In this document: piece after piece, positions 1 through 9,019 of the stretch
How the letters are laid out: each line of letters begins with the position of its first letter
Position numbering within the stretch: position 1 is the first letter of the stretch
Source: Planctomycetaceae bacterium
GTDB lineage: Bacteria; Planctomycetota; Planctomycetia; Planctomycetales; Planctomycetaceae
Length of the DNA: 49,412 nucleotides
Direction of reading: 5' to 3'
Assembly: GCA_016795145.1 (NCBI GenBank)
Contig: JAEUII010000295.1
Coordinates: 1 to 49,412 of the forward strand
Notes under the pieces: model-generated
What the model was told of the DNA's origin: nothing
Database searches by the model: none
Seen by the model: the letters and a program-made list of their open reading frames with translations, nothing else
Program-made: the position numbers and the translations under genes

Positions 1-1883
1 GCACGTCCTTCGGGTGCGTTGTTCTCCTTCTGTGATTCTTTCACAACGATCGACGCGATGTCGGCAGCGATCTCAGGAGCTGCGATCAGCCAGGCTCGCT
101 GAATCCAGAGATCATCCATGTTTCTGGGAACGATCCGGTCAAGCTCACTGCCCTGCTTCGTCCACGTTGTCGCCAGAATCGCCTGCAACTGCACTTCACC
201 GGAACCAACTCCATTCAATCGGCTGATCGCGACCTGAACATCCTCGTCGTTCGGAAATCGCAGATGCGCCAGTCGAATGCAGTCTCGCATGATGGGTCCA
301 GCCCATTCATTCGAAAGAGCGCCGGGGACTCGAGTCAGGTCAGAAGGCTGAAGCTGCCCAAGACCGTCAAGTGCCCAGAGTGCGTGCAGCATTTCCGGCG
401 AACCGTTTTTGAGCGGCGAAATTGGAACGGCGGGCGGCAGCAGTCCTCGAAGCTTCTGCACGGCGTCTGTGCGTTTGCCTTCCACCAATAGACGCTGAGC
501 CAGCAACCGTCGCCAGCCGTTCGGGTCCTTGAGCATCGCGATCAGTTCATCCGTTGACTGAGGCTGCATGAAAGGTTTTGCTACAGGACTCTTCGAGTCA
601 ACAGATTCCGGAACCACACGCCAGATTCGGCCGCGATCTTCACCAGCTCGCCAGTCCATCTTCGCTGCGACATCGTCGGGCACGAACTTCGGATGTTCGA
701 CCCAAAGGCGATACATGTCCGCAAGGTAGAGTGCACCATCCGGGCCGGTTGCGAGACTCGCGGGTCGAAACCACGTGTCGCTGGACGTCAGGAAATCTGC
801 TTTCTCACGGGCTCGACGAGCTGTCACCGTCGCCCCGGCAGGTTCAATGACCGAACGAGTCACCAGATGGCCGACGGGTTCGCAAACGAAGACGCTCGTG
901 TCTGATTCCGGCCCAAACAGTCCGCCTCGATATGCAGTGACTCCGCAGGCTGACGTGTGAGTTCCTGCGTGCGACAGCCAGTTGCTCTTCATCGTGACAA
1001 TGGGATACACACGAGTCTTCTCTCCCGATGGTCCAACGTCCGTATGGCCAACGGACACTCCGGCAAACGGATTGCGACGAACCATCTCCAGTGTCAGTAC
1101 GTCGGTCATGATCGGGTTTCGATTGGAGCTGAAATACCGACGACCAAAATTATCGATCGTATTTCCAAACTGCCCGGCTCCTGTGATGGCTTCGAACTGC
1201 ATCGTTTCAGGATGAAACCGAAAATCGACGCGAGGGATATCGACAGCCTCTGCGGATTCAAATCCGGGCCGGACACAACGCACCTTCCCGTGGCCGTATG
1301 TCAGATAGATCCAGTTGTCGAGTCCATAACGAGGACATCCAATCTGCATCTGTGGGTGAGCAGGAATGAAGCCGTCAAACCAGACCTCCACAGTGTCCGC
1401 AACGTTGTCTCCGTCGGCATCAGGGAGGTAAACAATCTGAGTTTCCGTGCAGGCCAACACGCCGTCTCGAAACGCCATCAGGCTGTGACAGAAAGTCAGG
1501 TGGTCTGCAAAGACAAAGCGTTTGTCCGGACGACCATCGCCGTTAGTATCTTCCAGCAACACGACTTTCGACAGCGTGGGAGCCGTTGGGTCTTTGGGGC
1601 CGACCGGATAGTCCGTGTACTCCGCAACGAACATTCGTCCACGATGGTCGAAGTCAATCGCCACGGGATCAAAGACAAGGGGCTCAGAAGCAACCAGTTC
1701 AATGCGATATCCAGGTTCAATCTGAAAGCACTTGAGTGACTCTTCCGGAGACTTCGGAGGCTCCGTCGGCTGATCAATCCAGTGTCGACCTCCTCGCTGC
1801 TGTTCGATCGATTCGACCAGATCCTGCTGCACGGGATTCTGAGGAGACAAGAGCGTCACGAGCAACGAGAGGATTGGAATCAT
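1..1883 (-). CDS. PVC-type membrane-bound dehydrogenase, propeller domain (partial, C-terminus off window)
   Basis: About 627 residues are visible; the C-terminus lies beyond the left edge. The start ATG is at 1883-1881 and gives a short hydrophobic leader (MIPILSLLVTLLSP), so the protein is probably exported. Residues 50-400 read as the planctomycete beta-propeller family often named 'putative membrane-bound dehydrogenase' (TIGR02604 type): the opening phrase GYRIELVASEPLV, calcium-loop-like DTNGDGRPDK and DADGDNVAD, then LYLADMYRLWVEHP and GEDRGRIWRV near the end of the propeller. The remainder looks like the HEAT-like helical part that usually precedes a C-terminal CxxCH cytochrome domain, which would fall outside the window. 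Family members are thought to oxidise sugars or polyols in the periplasm; the substrate cannot be inferred here. No good Shine-Dalgarno is seen, so a GTG four codons upstream is an alternative start. Confidence 0.88.
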   Translation of the reverse strand, partial: MIPILSLLVTLLSPQNPVQQDLVESIEQQRGGRHWIDQPTEPPKSPEESLKCFQIEPGYRIELVASEPLVFDPVAIDFDHRGRMFVAEYTDYPVGPKDPTAPTLSKVVLLEDTNGDGRPDKRFVFADHLTFCHSLMAFRDGVLACTETQIVYLPDADGDNVADTVEVWFDGFIPAHPQMQIGCPRYGLDNWIYLTYGHGKVRCVRPGFESAEAVDIPRVDFRFHPETMQFEAITGAGQFGNTIDNFGRRYFSSNRNPIMTDVLTLEMVRRNPFAGVSVGHTDVGPSGEKTRVYPIVTMKSNWLSHAGTHTSACGVTAYRGGLFGPESDTSVFVCEPVGHLVTRSVIEPAGATVTARRAREKADFLTSSDTWFRPASLATGPDGALYLADMYRLWVEHPKFVPDDVAAKMDWRAGEDRGRIWRVVPESVDSKSPVAKPFMQPQSTDELIAMLKDPNGWRRLLAQRLLVEGKRTDAVQKLRGLLPPAVPISPLKNGSPEMLHALWALDGLGQLQPSDLTRVPGALSNEWAGPIMRDCIRLAHLRFPNDEDVQVAISRLNGVGSGEVQLQAILATTWTKQGSELDRIVPRNMDDLWIQRAWLIAAPEIAADIASIVVKESQKENNAPEGR

Positions 1884-1983
1884 CTCTGGACTCACGTCGG
1901 AAGGCAGGAATAAAACGCGGCTTGCGAAAAGCCATCAGGAGGGTGGATCGGAATGGTAACAGTGGGCGAGGAAGATTCCCACG

Positions 1984-2284
1984 CATCGTCGCGGTTCGCT
2001 CCGCCGAACCACGCGCCCGCGGCGCACGTGATTGTTCCAGTGCACCTGATCCTGGCAATACCACATGCACTCACCGGCTTCCGGCGCCTGCGGCACACGC
2101 ACTTCGTACGTGCTACCCGATGCACATGATGCAAAGCGGCCGAAAGCCACATCGTCGCGGTTCGCTCCGCCGAACCACGCGCCTGCGGCGCACTTGATCG
2201 TTCCAGTGCACCTGATCCTGGCAATACCACATGCACTCACCGGCTTCCGGCGCCTGCGGCGCACGCACTTCGTACGTGCTACCC
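1984..2284. repeat. Two 135-bp direct repeats with internal hairpins
   Basis: Copies at 1984-2118 and 2150-2284 are nearly identical and separated by a 31-bp spacer. Each starts with CATCGTCGCGG and contains GGTTCG-CTCCGC-CGAACC (6-bp stem), followed by further GC-rich dyads, and ends in GTGCTACCC (GTAGC on the other strand). They occupy most of the region between the propeller-dehydrogenase start and the 3' end of the Ntn hydrolase gene. A partial inverted copy lies at 2365-2390. No protein-coding signal is seen in this 506-base gap. Confidence 0.9.
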
Positions 2285-2300
2285 AAACAACGGTGACGTA

Positions 2301-2335
2301 AGCAAGTGTGGAACGGCTGTCCTCAGCCGTTTGCT
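2301..2335. repeat. REP-like hairpin, CCCT/TCCT-loop class
   Basis: The inner stem CGGCTG pairs with CAGCCG around a TCCT loop, and outer AGCAA pairs with TTGCT. The sequence matches the elements at 9691, 17962 and 18083 in layout: GTRG, 8-bp stem, YCCT loop. Here the 5' tetranucleotide is GTGG rather than GTAG. It lies 55 bases past the stop codon of the minus-strand Ntn hydrolase gene and could act as a transcription terminator or mRNA end protector, although no T-run follows. Confidence 0.7.
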
Positions 2336-2364
2336 GAATGGCAATGGAATGCCTTAGAAGAACG

Positions 2365-2390
2365 CCTGGTTCGGCGGAGCGAACCGCGAC
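2365..2390 (-). repeat. Partial inverted copy of the 135-bp repeat, abutting a stop codon
   Basis: Read on the minus strand, the 26 bases after the TAG stop (2392-2390) of the Ntn hydrolase gene reproduce the start of the 135-bp repeat, including the GGTTCG/CGAACC stem. The repeat therefore begins at the last base of the stop codon. Confidence 0.75.
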
Positions 2391-4201
2391 TATGGGATCT
2401 CAGCAAGCAGCTTTTTGACATCCACCTTCACGTAAGGCAGTTCGGCGGCTGGCTTGGTGTGGCTGGCGTTGGCGACGTACATCACACCGTCGGCGGGAAC
2501 AAACAGGACGTTGTGCAGATTGGACTGCATCGCCACAGGGCGGCTCATCAGCCACTGTCCAAGTTCTGCGTCAATCTGGCCGTGCTTCTCTGTCACTCGC
2601 TTTCGCAGTTCCGTAAGACGGCTGCCGGCAGAAAGTACAACGGCGTCCTTGATTCCGTCACCAAGGCGTTCATGGCCCTGCCCTGGCTTGATAAACTCGA
2701 TCGACTCCGGAGTTGCCGCGACGCCGACCGCTTCATTCGTCTCACCATCAGCGAACACGTAATAGTATTCACAGGTGCGAGGACTCTTGCTCCACAGGTC
2801 CTGCACTTCCGCCAGTGTGTCGCATTCTTCCAGAGCACGGCGCATCAGAGTTGCCATGGGAGCACCGTCCCACTTGCCTTCCCCGCGGCCTCCCATTTCG
2901 CCCAGAGAAATCTTCTCGGCATTCATGCCGCTGACGCTGCCGATGAACGCCGCATATCCGACGTTTGCAAACGGAATCTGTCCTTCAGCCTTCACGATGA
3001 ACGTGGTCGCAGCATCCTGCAGACCAATCGTCGTCATGTAATCAAGGACTCGGCCGTGATACATCTTTCCGTCCTTGGTTGCGGACCCAAAGACTGCAAA
3101 GCCCGAGCAGTGGAACAGCTCCGGGAACACATTCAGCACTTCCGCGACTTCCGCTTCAATTCCCAATGCCGCGGCCAGGGCTCGTGTTTCTCGCTTATGT
3201 CGTTCAGGAATATGTGGAGACAGACGAACATACGCTTCCTGAAGATCATGACGGAACCAGCGCCCGGTTCGAACGACGTTGGCGGTACCGAACGTGAACA
3301 GAACGGATTCAATACAACGGCGTGATTCTTCCGGCAGAAGTTCTCCGTGCGCCTTTCCGATTTCTTCCGGAGTGCCCCACAGAGTTGCGACACGCTGACC
3401 ATCAATCCACTGCAGCTTGCCATGCGAAGCCTGACGACCAGTCATCTTTGGCTTCTTCAGAGCTTCGCCCGGACGAACAATCTCGGTCGCTCGTCGAAGG
3501 CCGCGAACAAAGGTCCGTTCCAGTTCGCCTCGATTGAGTTCCGTGACCTTCAGTCCGTCCAGTGTGTCAGCGGCAGGCATTGGCCCAACTTCCGTGCGTG
3601 TCACGAGTGATACCGAGACATCGCCCGACTGAACGTCGACAACGCCTGCGTCCGGAAACTTCAAAACGGTATTGCCTGACTTCCACGCTCCGGTTTCAGT
3701 TTGCTCTTCAAGCTTGGCCAGTGTCGCGAGTGCCTTCAGTGTGTCTTCGATATTTCCGTTAGCGAGCATCGTTAGTCCGGCAGTGACTGGAACGAGATCC
3801 GACGCGGGTGAAATCAGCCGAGTCATCACGTCTTCCGGAGCAAGACTGTCTTCCGCTGGAACGGAACCACGACCGACAAACGCTGTTCCATGTTTCGGAA
3901 GGATCAGGAACGTCGCATCGGCGCGGCGTTTCAGAGTAATCGCATACTCCGCATGAGTCAGCGACAGATCAAAGCTCTGGCTGTCATAACGAACCAGCGA
4001 CAGATCGATCGGCTGTACTCGACCATCGATCGGAACCTGAACCTTGCCCGTCAGTTCAAACTTTGCCTCACGTCCTGAAACCACCGAGGCCAGTGGCTTC
4101 AGCCCCGTCACCAGGTCCACCGATTTTTCGGAGGCCGTCACCGACGAAAGGCAGAGACTGAAACAGACAGATAGAACCAGAGCAGAGAACAGTCGCTTCA
4201 T
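2390..4201 (-). CDS. Secreted C45-family (acyltransferase-type) Ntn hydrolase
   Basis: A protein of 603 residues. I chose the ATG at 4201 because it opens with a clear signal peptide (MKRLFSALVLSVCFSLCLSS, cleavage near residue 24); an upstream in-frame ATG would add 16 residues of repeats of MP. Residues 25-260 form a domain I do not recognise. Residues 265-600 look like the C45 family of autoproteolytic hydrolases (acyl-CoA:6-aminopenicillanate acyltransferase type): GTPEEIGKAHGELL, then FHCSGF with the presumed nucleophile Cys365, then KMYHGRVLDY and the SVSGMNAEKISLGEMGGRG stretch. Family members cleave or form amide bonds after self-processing at the Cys. It is followed by a ceramidase gene 140 bases upstream on the same strand, suggesting linked lipid-amide or N-acyl amide breakdown. 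The substrate is unknown. Confidence 0.8.
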   Translation of the reverse strand: MKRLFSALVLSVCFSLCLSSVTASEKSVDLVTGLKPLASVVSGREAKFELTGKVQVPIDGRVQPIDLSLVRYDSQSFDLSLTHAEYAITLKRRADATFLILPKHGTAFVGRGSVPAEDSLAPEDVMTRLISPASDLVPVTAGLTMLANGNIEDTLKALATLAKLEEQTETGAWKSGNTVLKFPDAGVVDVQSGDVSVSLVTRTEVGPMPAADTLDGLKVTELNRGELERTFVRGLRRATEIVRPGEALKKPKMTGRQASHGKLQWIDGQRVATLWGTPEEIGKAHGELLPEESRRCIESVLFTFGTANVVRTGRWFRHDLQEAYVRLSPHIPERHKRETRALAAALGIEAEVAEVLNVFPELFHCSGFAVFGSATKDGKMYHGRVLDYMTTIGLQDAATTFIVKAEGQIPFANVGYAAFIGSVSGMNAEKISLGEMGGRGEGKWDGAPMATLMRRALEECDTLAEVQDLWSKSPRTCEYYYVFADGETNEAVGVAATPESIEFIKPGQGHERLGDGIKDAVVLSAGSRLTELRKRVTEKHGQIDAELGQWLMSRPVAMQSNLHNVLFVPADGVMYVANASHTKPAAELPYVKVDVKKLLAEIP

Positions 4202-4341
4202 GACGTGCACCAAAAACTGTGGGATGGTGAATGGCATTGGCATTGGCAAGCCAAAAGGCTCAAACCGCGGACGCAGATGGTACCGTGCCGCAATGAGCTG
4301 TGGAAATGGGAACTGACCTGAATTTCAACGAGCGTCTGCAG

Positions 4342-6405
4342 CTATTCCCCGTAGATCGCAACCTCGTCCAACCGGCCTTCCCAGTTATTACTGTTATCAC
4401 TGCGGCCACCGAAGAAAACCGAGGGAATGGCCACGACAGGAGCCATGCCTTCCGCCTCAATATTCCCGTTCAGCCGCAACTGCACGGACTGGCCTTTGCG
4501 AGTCAGCTCGACATGCTGCCAGGTCCAGCGAGGGATCTCGGTCTTTCCGACAATCAGCGTTCCGTCGCCATGCTGGAATACCAGCCTGCCTTGATTTCCT
4601 GACGTGCCGCCAATGCCTAGATGTTCCCCGAAGCGACTCATCCCCTGATCGTGATCTCGAGAATACAACCAGCCACTCACATCGCGTGCGGCGTTCGGCA
4701 TTCCGTTCCAGATCCACAGTGAGATCGTGTACTGATCCTTCATATCCGGCATGTCAGCGACAAGGCGCCCACCCACAAACTGAGGGCAGCGGTTCAGAAC
4801 ACCGCCACTGCAGAACGCTGCTGACTCCGGTCCTTCAAGATAGTACGTGATCGCGGCTTCGTACGACGCAGTGCGATGATGACCGCTGGAATCCGTGGCC
4901 AGTGCCCCGTGAAACTCGTTCATACGCCACCATGCGAGCGGCTTCCGTTTCAAGATCTCATCGGACGCCAAACCCATCGGAAGTGTCCATGGTCGACGCG
5001 GCTTTTGTGAAACCTGTTCCAGCAAACGAATGGCCGACTGAGCAATCTTCGGTTCCGCCTGAACCTCAAGTCCGGCTGACCGAGCCGCCCAGGTGTTGTA
5101 GCCTCCGAACGGATGCTGCTCCGGCGGTGGAATGTAGCCATCACCGCCATTCGCAAGCTCAATCACCATTGTCTTTTCAAGCGGACTTGCGGCTTTGATC
5201 TTCAGCCCTGTCACGGCGTAGGTTTCATTGGGTGTTGTCGCAATCGCAATGTCACCAAGCCGCAGTGCCTGAACGACAACTTCGGTTTGCTGAGCTTCGT
5301 GGAGCAGGATTTGTTCGCGAGCGTACACTTCCGTTTGAGTCTTCGGGAGTCGATCACCTACTTCCGCCATGATCCGTTGTGACCATTCGAGCAACTGCTT
5401 GTTCGGAACGCGATACTTCAGCGGAATGCGTTCTTCCGCCATCGAAATGGACAGGTCACTTTCGTACCGGATGTTCTGATAGGCTGACATTGCGAGTTCC
5501 AGCAGGCCCTTTGAATACTCTTCGATCGTCAGATTCGGGTTCCATGATTCCGGCCTCGTATAATCGCGCCGCCAGATATCGCCACTGCAGCCATGCGACA
5601 TGATGCCGACAAAATCAGTCCCCGGGGCGATGCGTTCTCGAAGGCCTTCGGAGAACAGTCCGAAGTAATCCGCACTGATGTCGTTGTCTCCAAAGTAGTG
5701 CATGGAAAAATTCGCCAGCACGGCCAGCGGTGCTCCATCCTTCGTTCGGACGGAGATCAATGAAAGCTCCGGGTCTTCCGGCCCCGCTTCTCCCGTCACA
5801 TCATCGAGGTTGGCGCCGGCATGCATGTTGGCCCGAACTGTCTGATTGCCAAACGGGTCTTCCACAATGCGGTCAGGTCGACGGATCCACTGCCGCAATG
5901 CCGTGAACTCCGGAGCGTTCGTTCGAGCAAACCCGATCTGAGCAGGAACCAGCCTGCTCTGGGCCTGAGCAATCGCCTCCACCAGACGTTCACGCAGGAA
6001 AGGGACGTAATCCGGATCGGCATCTGTCCCCAGGCATCCCATGGAAGCGGGTGCAGAGTGAGCATGCGTGGCGGAGATGAGAATATGGTCAGCGGGGATC
6101 TGAGTCTTCGCGGCGGCAAGTGCTTTCACATCGTCCAGCAGCAAGCGTCCCATCATGCACGTGTCGACCACAACGATGGCGAGCTGACTTTTGGAATCCG
6201 CAAACACGATCGCTCTGGCGTGAACGCGAGTCTTCACTTTGTCGAGACTGCGGCTGGTCATCCCACCATTCACCAGCACCGGAAGTTTGTCCGGCGTCAC
6301 ATCAACGACCGCCGCGCCGGCTCGAAACTCTTCCGCGACCAGCTCACAGGAACTCGCCACGAAAACAACGAAGGCTGCTGTCAGCAATCGAAACAGTGGA
6401 GTCAT
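4342..6405 (-). CDS. Secreted neutral/alkaline ceramidase-like amidase with C-terminal LamG-like domain
   Basis: A protein of 687 residues with an N-terminal signal peptide (about residues 1-24). Residues 25-440 match the neutral/alkaline non-lysosomal ceramidase N-terminal family: FRAGAAVVDVTP at the start, the zinc-binding SATHAHSAPA motif at 111-120, and HGCSGDIWR at 271-279 in the position of the usual nucleophile-containing SGD motif. Residues 490-687 form a laminin-G/concanavalin-like sandwich (AWWRMNE, YTISLWIW, GRLDEVAIYGE at the C-terminus), which in planctomycete secreted enzymes usually binds carbohydrate. The ceramidase domain hydrolyses N-acyl amides, but many planctomycete relatives have unknown substrates. 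The gene precedes the Ntn hydrolase on the same strand and is divergent from the alpha/beta hydrolase at 6668, with 262 bases between the two starts. Confidence 0.88.
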   Translation of the reverse strand: MTPLFRLLTAAFVVFVASSCELVAEEFRAGAAVVDVTPDKLPVLVNGGMTSRSLDKVKTRVHARAIVFADSKSQLAIVVVDTCMMGRLLLDDVKALAAAKTQIPADHILISATHAHSAPASMGCLGTDADPDYVPFLRERLVEAIAQAQSRLVPAQIGFARTNAPEFTALRQWIRRPDRIVEDPFGNQTVRANMHAGANLDDVTGEAGPEDPELSLISVRTKDGAPLAVLANFSMHYFGDNDISADYFGLFSEGLRERIAPGTDFVGIMSHGCSGDIWRRDYTRPESWNPNLTIEEYSKGLLELAMSAYQNIRYESDLSISMAEERIPLKYRVPNKQLLEWSQRIMAEVGDRLPKTQTEVYAREQILLHEAQQTEVVVQALRLGDIAIATTPNETYAVTGLKIKAASPLEKTMVIELANGGDGYIPPPEQHPFGGYNTWAARSAGLEVQAEPKIAQSAIRLLEQVSQKPRRPWTLPMGLASDEILKRKPLAWWRMNEFHGALATDSSGHHRTASYEAAITYYLEGPESAAFCSGGVLNRCPQFVGGRLVADMPDMKDQYTISLWIWNGMPNAARDVSGWLYSRDHDQGMSRFGEHLGIGGTSGNQGRLVFQHGDGTLIVGKTEIPRWTWQHVELTRKGQSVQLRLNGNIEAEGMAPVVAIPSVFFGGRSDNSNNWEGRLDEVAIYGE

Positions 6406-6667
6406 AGTCAGGACTTTCGGTGGGCGATCACTTGCCAGGTCCCATCAAGGTCACACGGGAGACTGGCAAGCAGCAGGGAAGGAAGGTCGAGGCGAACTGC
6501 GGACTGTGAAGATAAGACATTTCTCTTCGAAGTGCGAGTTGTTGCTCGGCAAGCATCGCTACTGGCTTGCGGTGGCACTGCCTGAGTAGAAATTTCGCGT
6601 CTCGAACGACATGCTTCGTGAATCCTCGATCATCCCGCCTTCTCCATTCCCTTCTCGGAGATTTCTG

Positions 6668-8719
6668 ATGAGCCACCAATGCTCCGGACTGCTGTCTGTC
6701 ATCGCTCTGGCAGTGTTTCCGCTCCTCACTTCGAACACGTCTGCTCAGGACTGGACGCTGCGTGAAAACCCGGAACTCGCAGACTTCTTTGAAGCCGAAG
6801 TGACAAAGCTGGAACGTCAGAACGAGCTGACTCAGTTTGAGTCTCTGGACGAATGGGAAAAAGTTCGCAAGCAATATCGTGCTGAACTCTTCTACATGCT
6901 GGGACTGAGTCCGTTTCCGGCCAGAACGGACCTTAACCCGATCGTGACCGGCACGGTGGAACATGACGAGTTTGTCGTCGAAAAGGTTCAGTTCCAGTCG
7001 ATGCCAGGCCTCTATGTCACAGGCAATTTTTATCGCCCCAAAGTCGTGCAGGAGAAACTGCCGACGATTCTGTATGTGTGCGGACATGGACAGGTGAAGA
7101 AGGATGGCGTCAGCTACGGCAACAAGACGCACTATCACTATCACGGAAGCTGGTTCGCACGGAACGGCTACACGTGCCTGACGATCGACACACTGCAGCT
7201 GGGTGAGATCGAAGGAATCCATCACGGAACCTACCGTGAAAATCGCTGGTGGTGGAATTCACGCGGTTACACGCCAGCCGGAGTCGAAGCATGGAACTGC
7301 ATCCGCGCGGTGGATTACCTGGAAACGCGACCCGAAGTCGATGCCGCTCGCATCGGGGTCACAGGACGTTCCGGCGGCGGCGCGTACAGCTGGTGGATCT
7401 CCGCGCTGGATGATCGCATTCAGTGTTCCGTTCCCGTCGCAGGAATCACTTCGCTGCGCGATCATGTTGTGAACGGCTGTGTCGAAGGCCATTGCGACTG
7501 CATGTTCATGGTGAATACCTTTCGATGGGATTACGCGAAAGTGGCTGCTCTTGTCGCCCCGCGTCCTCTGCTGATTTCCAACACGGACAAAGACACCATC
7601 TTTCCACTGGAGGGTGTCACTGATATTCACCGGCAGGTCAGGCACATCTATCGACTCTACAACGCCGACGCTAAGCTTGGGCTGCAGATTACCGAAGGCC
7701 CGCATGAGGATACGCAGGAACTGCACATTCATGCGTTCCGCTGGTTCAACCGGTTCCTGCGCAATGATAAGTCGATGATCACGAAGACGGCGGACAAGTT
7801 CTTTCAGCCGGAACAACTGCGAGTCTTCTCAGCCAATCCTGCGGACGAAGTGAATACTCGGATTGATGAATCGTTCGTGCCCCTGGCAGCGGCTGTCTCG
7901 GAAGAAGATATTCTCCATGATCGGGACAACATTCTTCGAGACCAGGAGTTTTGGTTCGCTGGGAGAGTGGCTCAGCTTCGCGATCGATGCTTCCGAGCAT
8001 GGCCCGAAGGTGACGGCGAATTGGCACTGACGCCTGAAGCAATTGAAGCAGCGGATGATTCGGCTGCAGTCAAGCAGGGGAATGCGCTGAAACACTTGTT
8101 CGCCCGTTTTGAAAGCCAGCCGCATGTTCCCCTGAAGCTTGATGTTGTAGAGCGACTCGACGATGCACACGACGAAATTCTGTCCGTGCGATTGATCATA
8201 TCCCAGCACTCAGAACGCGCAGTACAAAGTTGCTCACCAAGTGCTGGCGAAGCTTGTGTGGTCTTTGTTCCACGCGGCCTTGGCAATAACGCATGGAATG
8301 GAAGTGCCGCGAAGCAGGTTCAGATTCGTCGACGATTTCAGTTGATCGGTACAACTTTGGAAACCATGCAGATCTGGGACATCCGTTGTGCGATTCAGGC
8401 AACTCGACATTTGTTCCCAAAAGCAAAGCAGCTCAAAGTGCAAACAGATGATGCCGTGCTTAGTTATCTTGTTCTCCTGGCCTCAATCTTTGAACCGTCG
8501 ATCGATGTTTCGGTCAGTGGAATATCTTCTGATCCAGTGGCATGGCCATCGATTTTGAATCTCACACGCACGATTGCCCCGGAGGAGATTGTTGCTCTGG
8601 CAGCATGGCAGAACAATCTGCAGATGGAACGTGAAGCAACGGATAAAAAGGTCGGACTTTTTGTCCAGCGATTGCAAAAGGACCCTCGATGGTCACCTCG
8701 TCCGGAAGCCGGCAAGTAA
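6668..8719 (+). CDS. Secreted alpha/beta hydrolase (acetyl xylan esterase-like)
   Basis: A protein of 683 residues. The ATG at 6668 has GGAG eight bases upstream and starts a signal peptide (residues 1-26, ending in TSNTSAQD). Residues 60-370 form an alpha/beta hydrolase of the large secreted esterase type: ILYVCGHG near 135-140 (oxyanion side), the nucleophile elbow VTGRSGGG with Ser235, acid candidates in SNTDKDTIFP (Asp307 or Asp309), and the His in EGPHED (His346). Residues 380-683 form a second domain that I do not recognise. Such enzymes often remove acetyl or other acyl groups from polysaccharides; no glycan-specific context is present here. It sits alone on plus, divergent from the ceramidase gene. 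Confidence 0.82.
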   Translation: MSHQCSGLLSVIALAVFPLLTSNTSAQDWTLRENPELADFFEAEVTKLERQNELTQFESLDEWEKVRKQYRAELFYMLGLSPFPARTDLNPIVTGTVEHDEFVVEKVQFQSMPGLYVTGNFYRPKVVQEKLPTILYVCGHGQVKKDGVSYGNKTHYHYHGSWFARNGYTCLTIDTLQLGEIEGIHHGTYRENRWWWNSRGYTPAGVEAWNCIRAVDYLETRPEVDAARIGVTGRSGGGAYSWWISALDDRIQCSVPVAGITSLRDHVVNGCVEGHCDCMFMVNTFRWDYAKVAALVAPRPLLISNTDKDTIFPLEGVTDIHRQVRHIYRLYNADAKLGLQITEGPHEDTQELHIHAFRWFNRFLRNDKSMITKTADKFFQPEQLRVFSANPADEVNTRIDESFVPLAAAVSEEDILHDRDNILRDQEFWFAGRVAQLRDRCFRAWPEGDGELALTPEAIEAADDSAAVKQGNALKHLFARFESQPHVPLKLDVVERLDDAHDEILSVRLIISQHSERAVQSCSPSAGEACVVFVPRGLGNNAWNGSAAKQVQIRRRFQLIGTTLETMQIWDIRCAIQATRHLFPKAKQLKVQTDDAVLSYLVLLASIFEPSIDVSVSGISSDPVAWPSILNLTRTIAPEEIVALAAWQNNLQMEREATDKKVGLFVQRLQKDPRWSPRPEAGK

Positions 8720-8750
8720 GCTCAGGTGCCGTGACGCAGCAGGAAACGTG

Positions 8751-8828
8751 ATGGTCCAATCTCCCGAGATTCGCGGCAGCGGGCTCATCGAATTCCTTGT
8801 TGAGTGGATCTTTGGCTTCTCCGCCTGA
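8751..8828 (+). CDS. Possible 25-residue micro-ORF
   Basis: A short open frame whose ATG has AGGA six bases upstream. The peptide has a polar N-terminus and a hydrophobic, possibly amphipathic C-terminal half (GLIEFLVEWIFGFSA). It lies 31 bases after the esterase stop codon and could be translated from the same mRNA. No homologue is known to me and a frame this short can arise by chance. The rest of the 8720-9019 interval shows no other feature. Confidence 0.25.
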   Translation: MVQSPEIRGSGLIEFLVEWIFGFSA

Positions 8829-9019
8829 TACTCCCATTAAAATACCCTGTTTGATTCACTCGGACGATCTACAATGGGAATACAGAACGATGCGAGCTAT
8901 TTCGGTGAAGGTGTTCCGGATCAATTGAGTCTGGCCGCGAAAATGGCGAGATCGATAATCAGAAGTTTTTCAAATATCCATTTCCACTAGTCATTCAGTG
9001 ATTCTCTCGGAGTTCTTCA

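Noticed and set aside
957..1739. A 260-codon plus-strand frame antisense to the propeller dehydrogenase
   Set aside because: The minus frame has family motifs throughout; this frame has none.
2306..3325. A 339-codon plus-strand frame antisense to the C45 hydrolase
   Set aside because: Opposite frame of a well-supported gene with signal peptide and catalytic motif; composition is Arg/His-rich without family features.
8840..8880. Promoter before the AhpD-like gene
   Set aside because: TACAAT is present, but no -35 hexamer at correct spacing; not strong enough to list.
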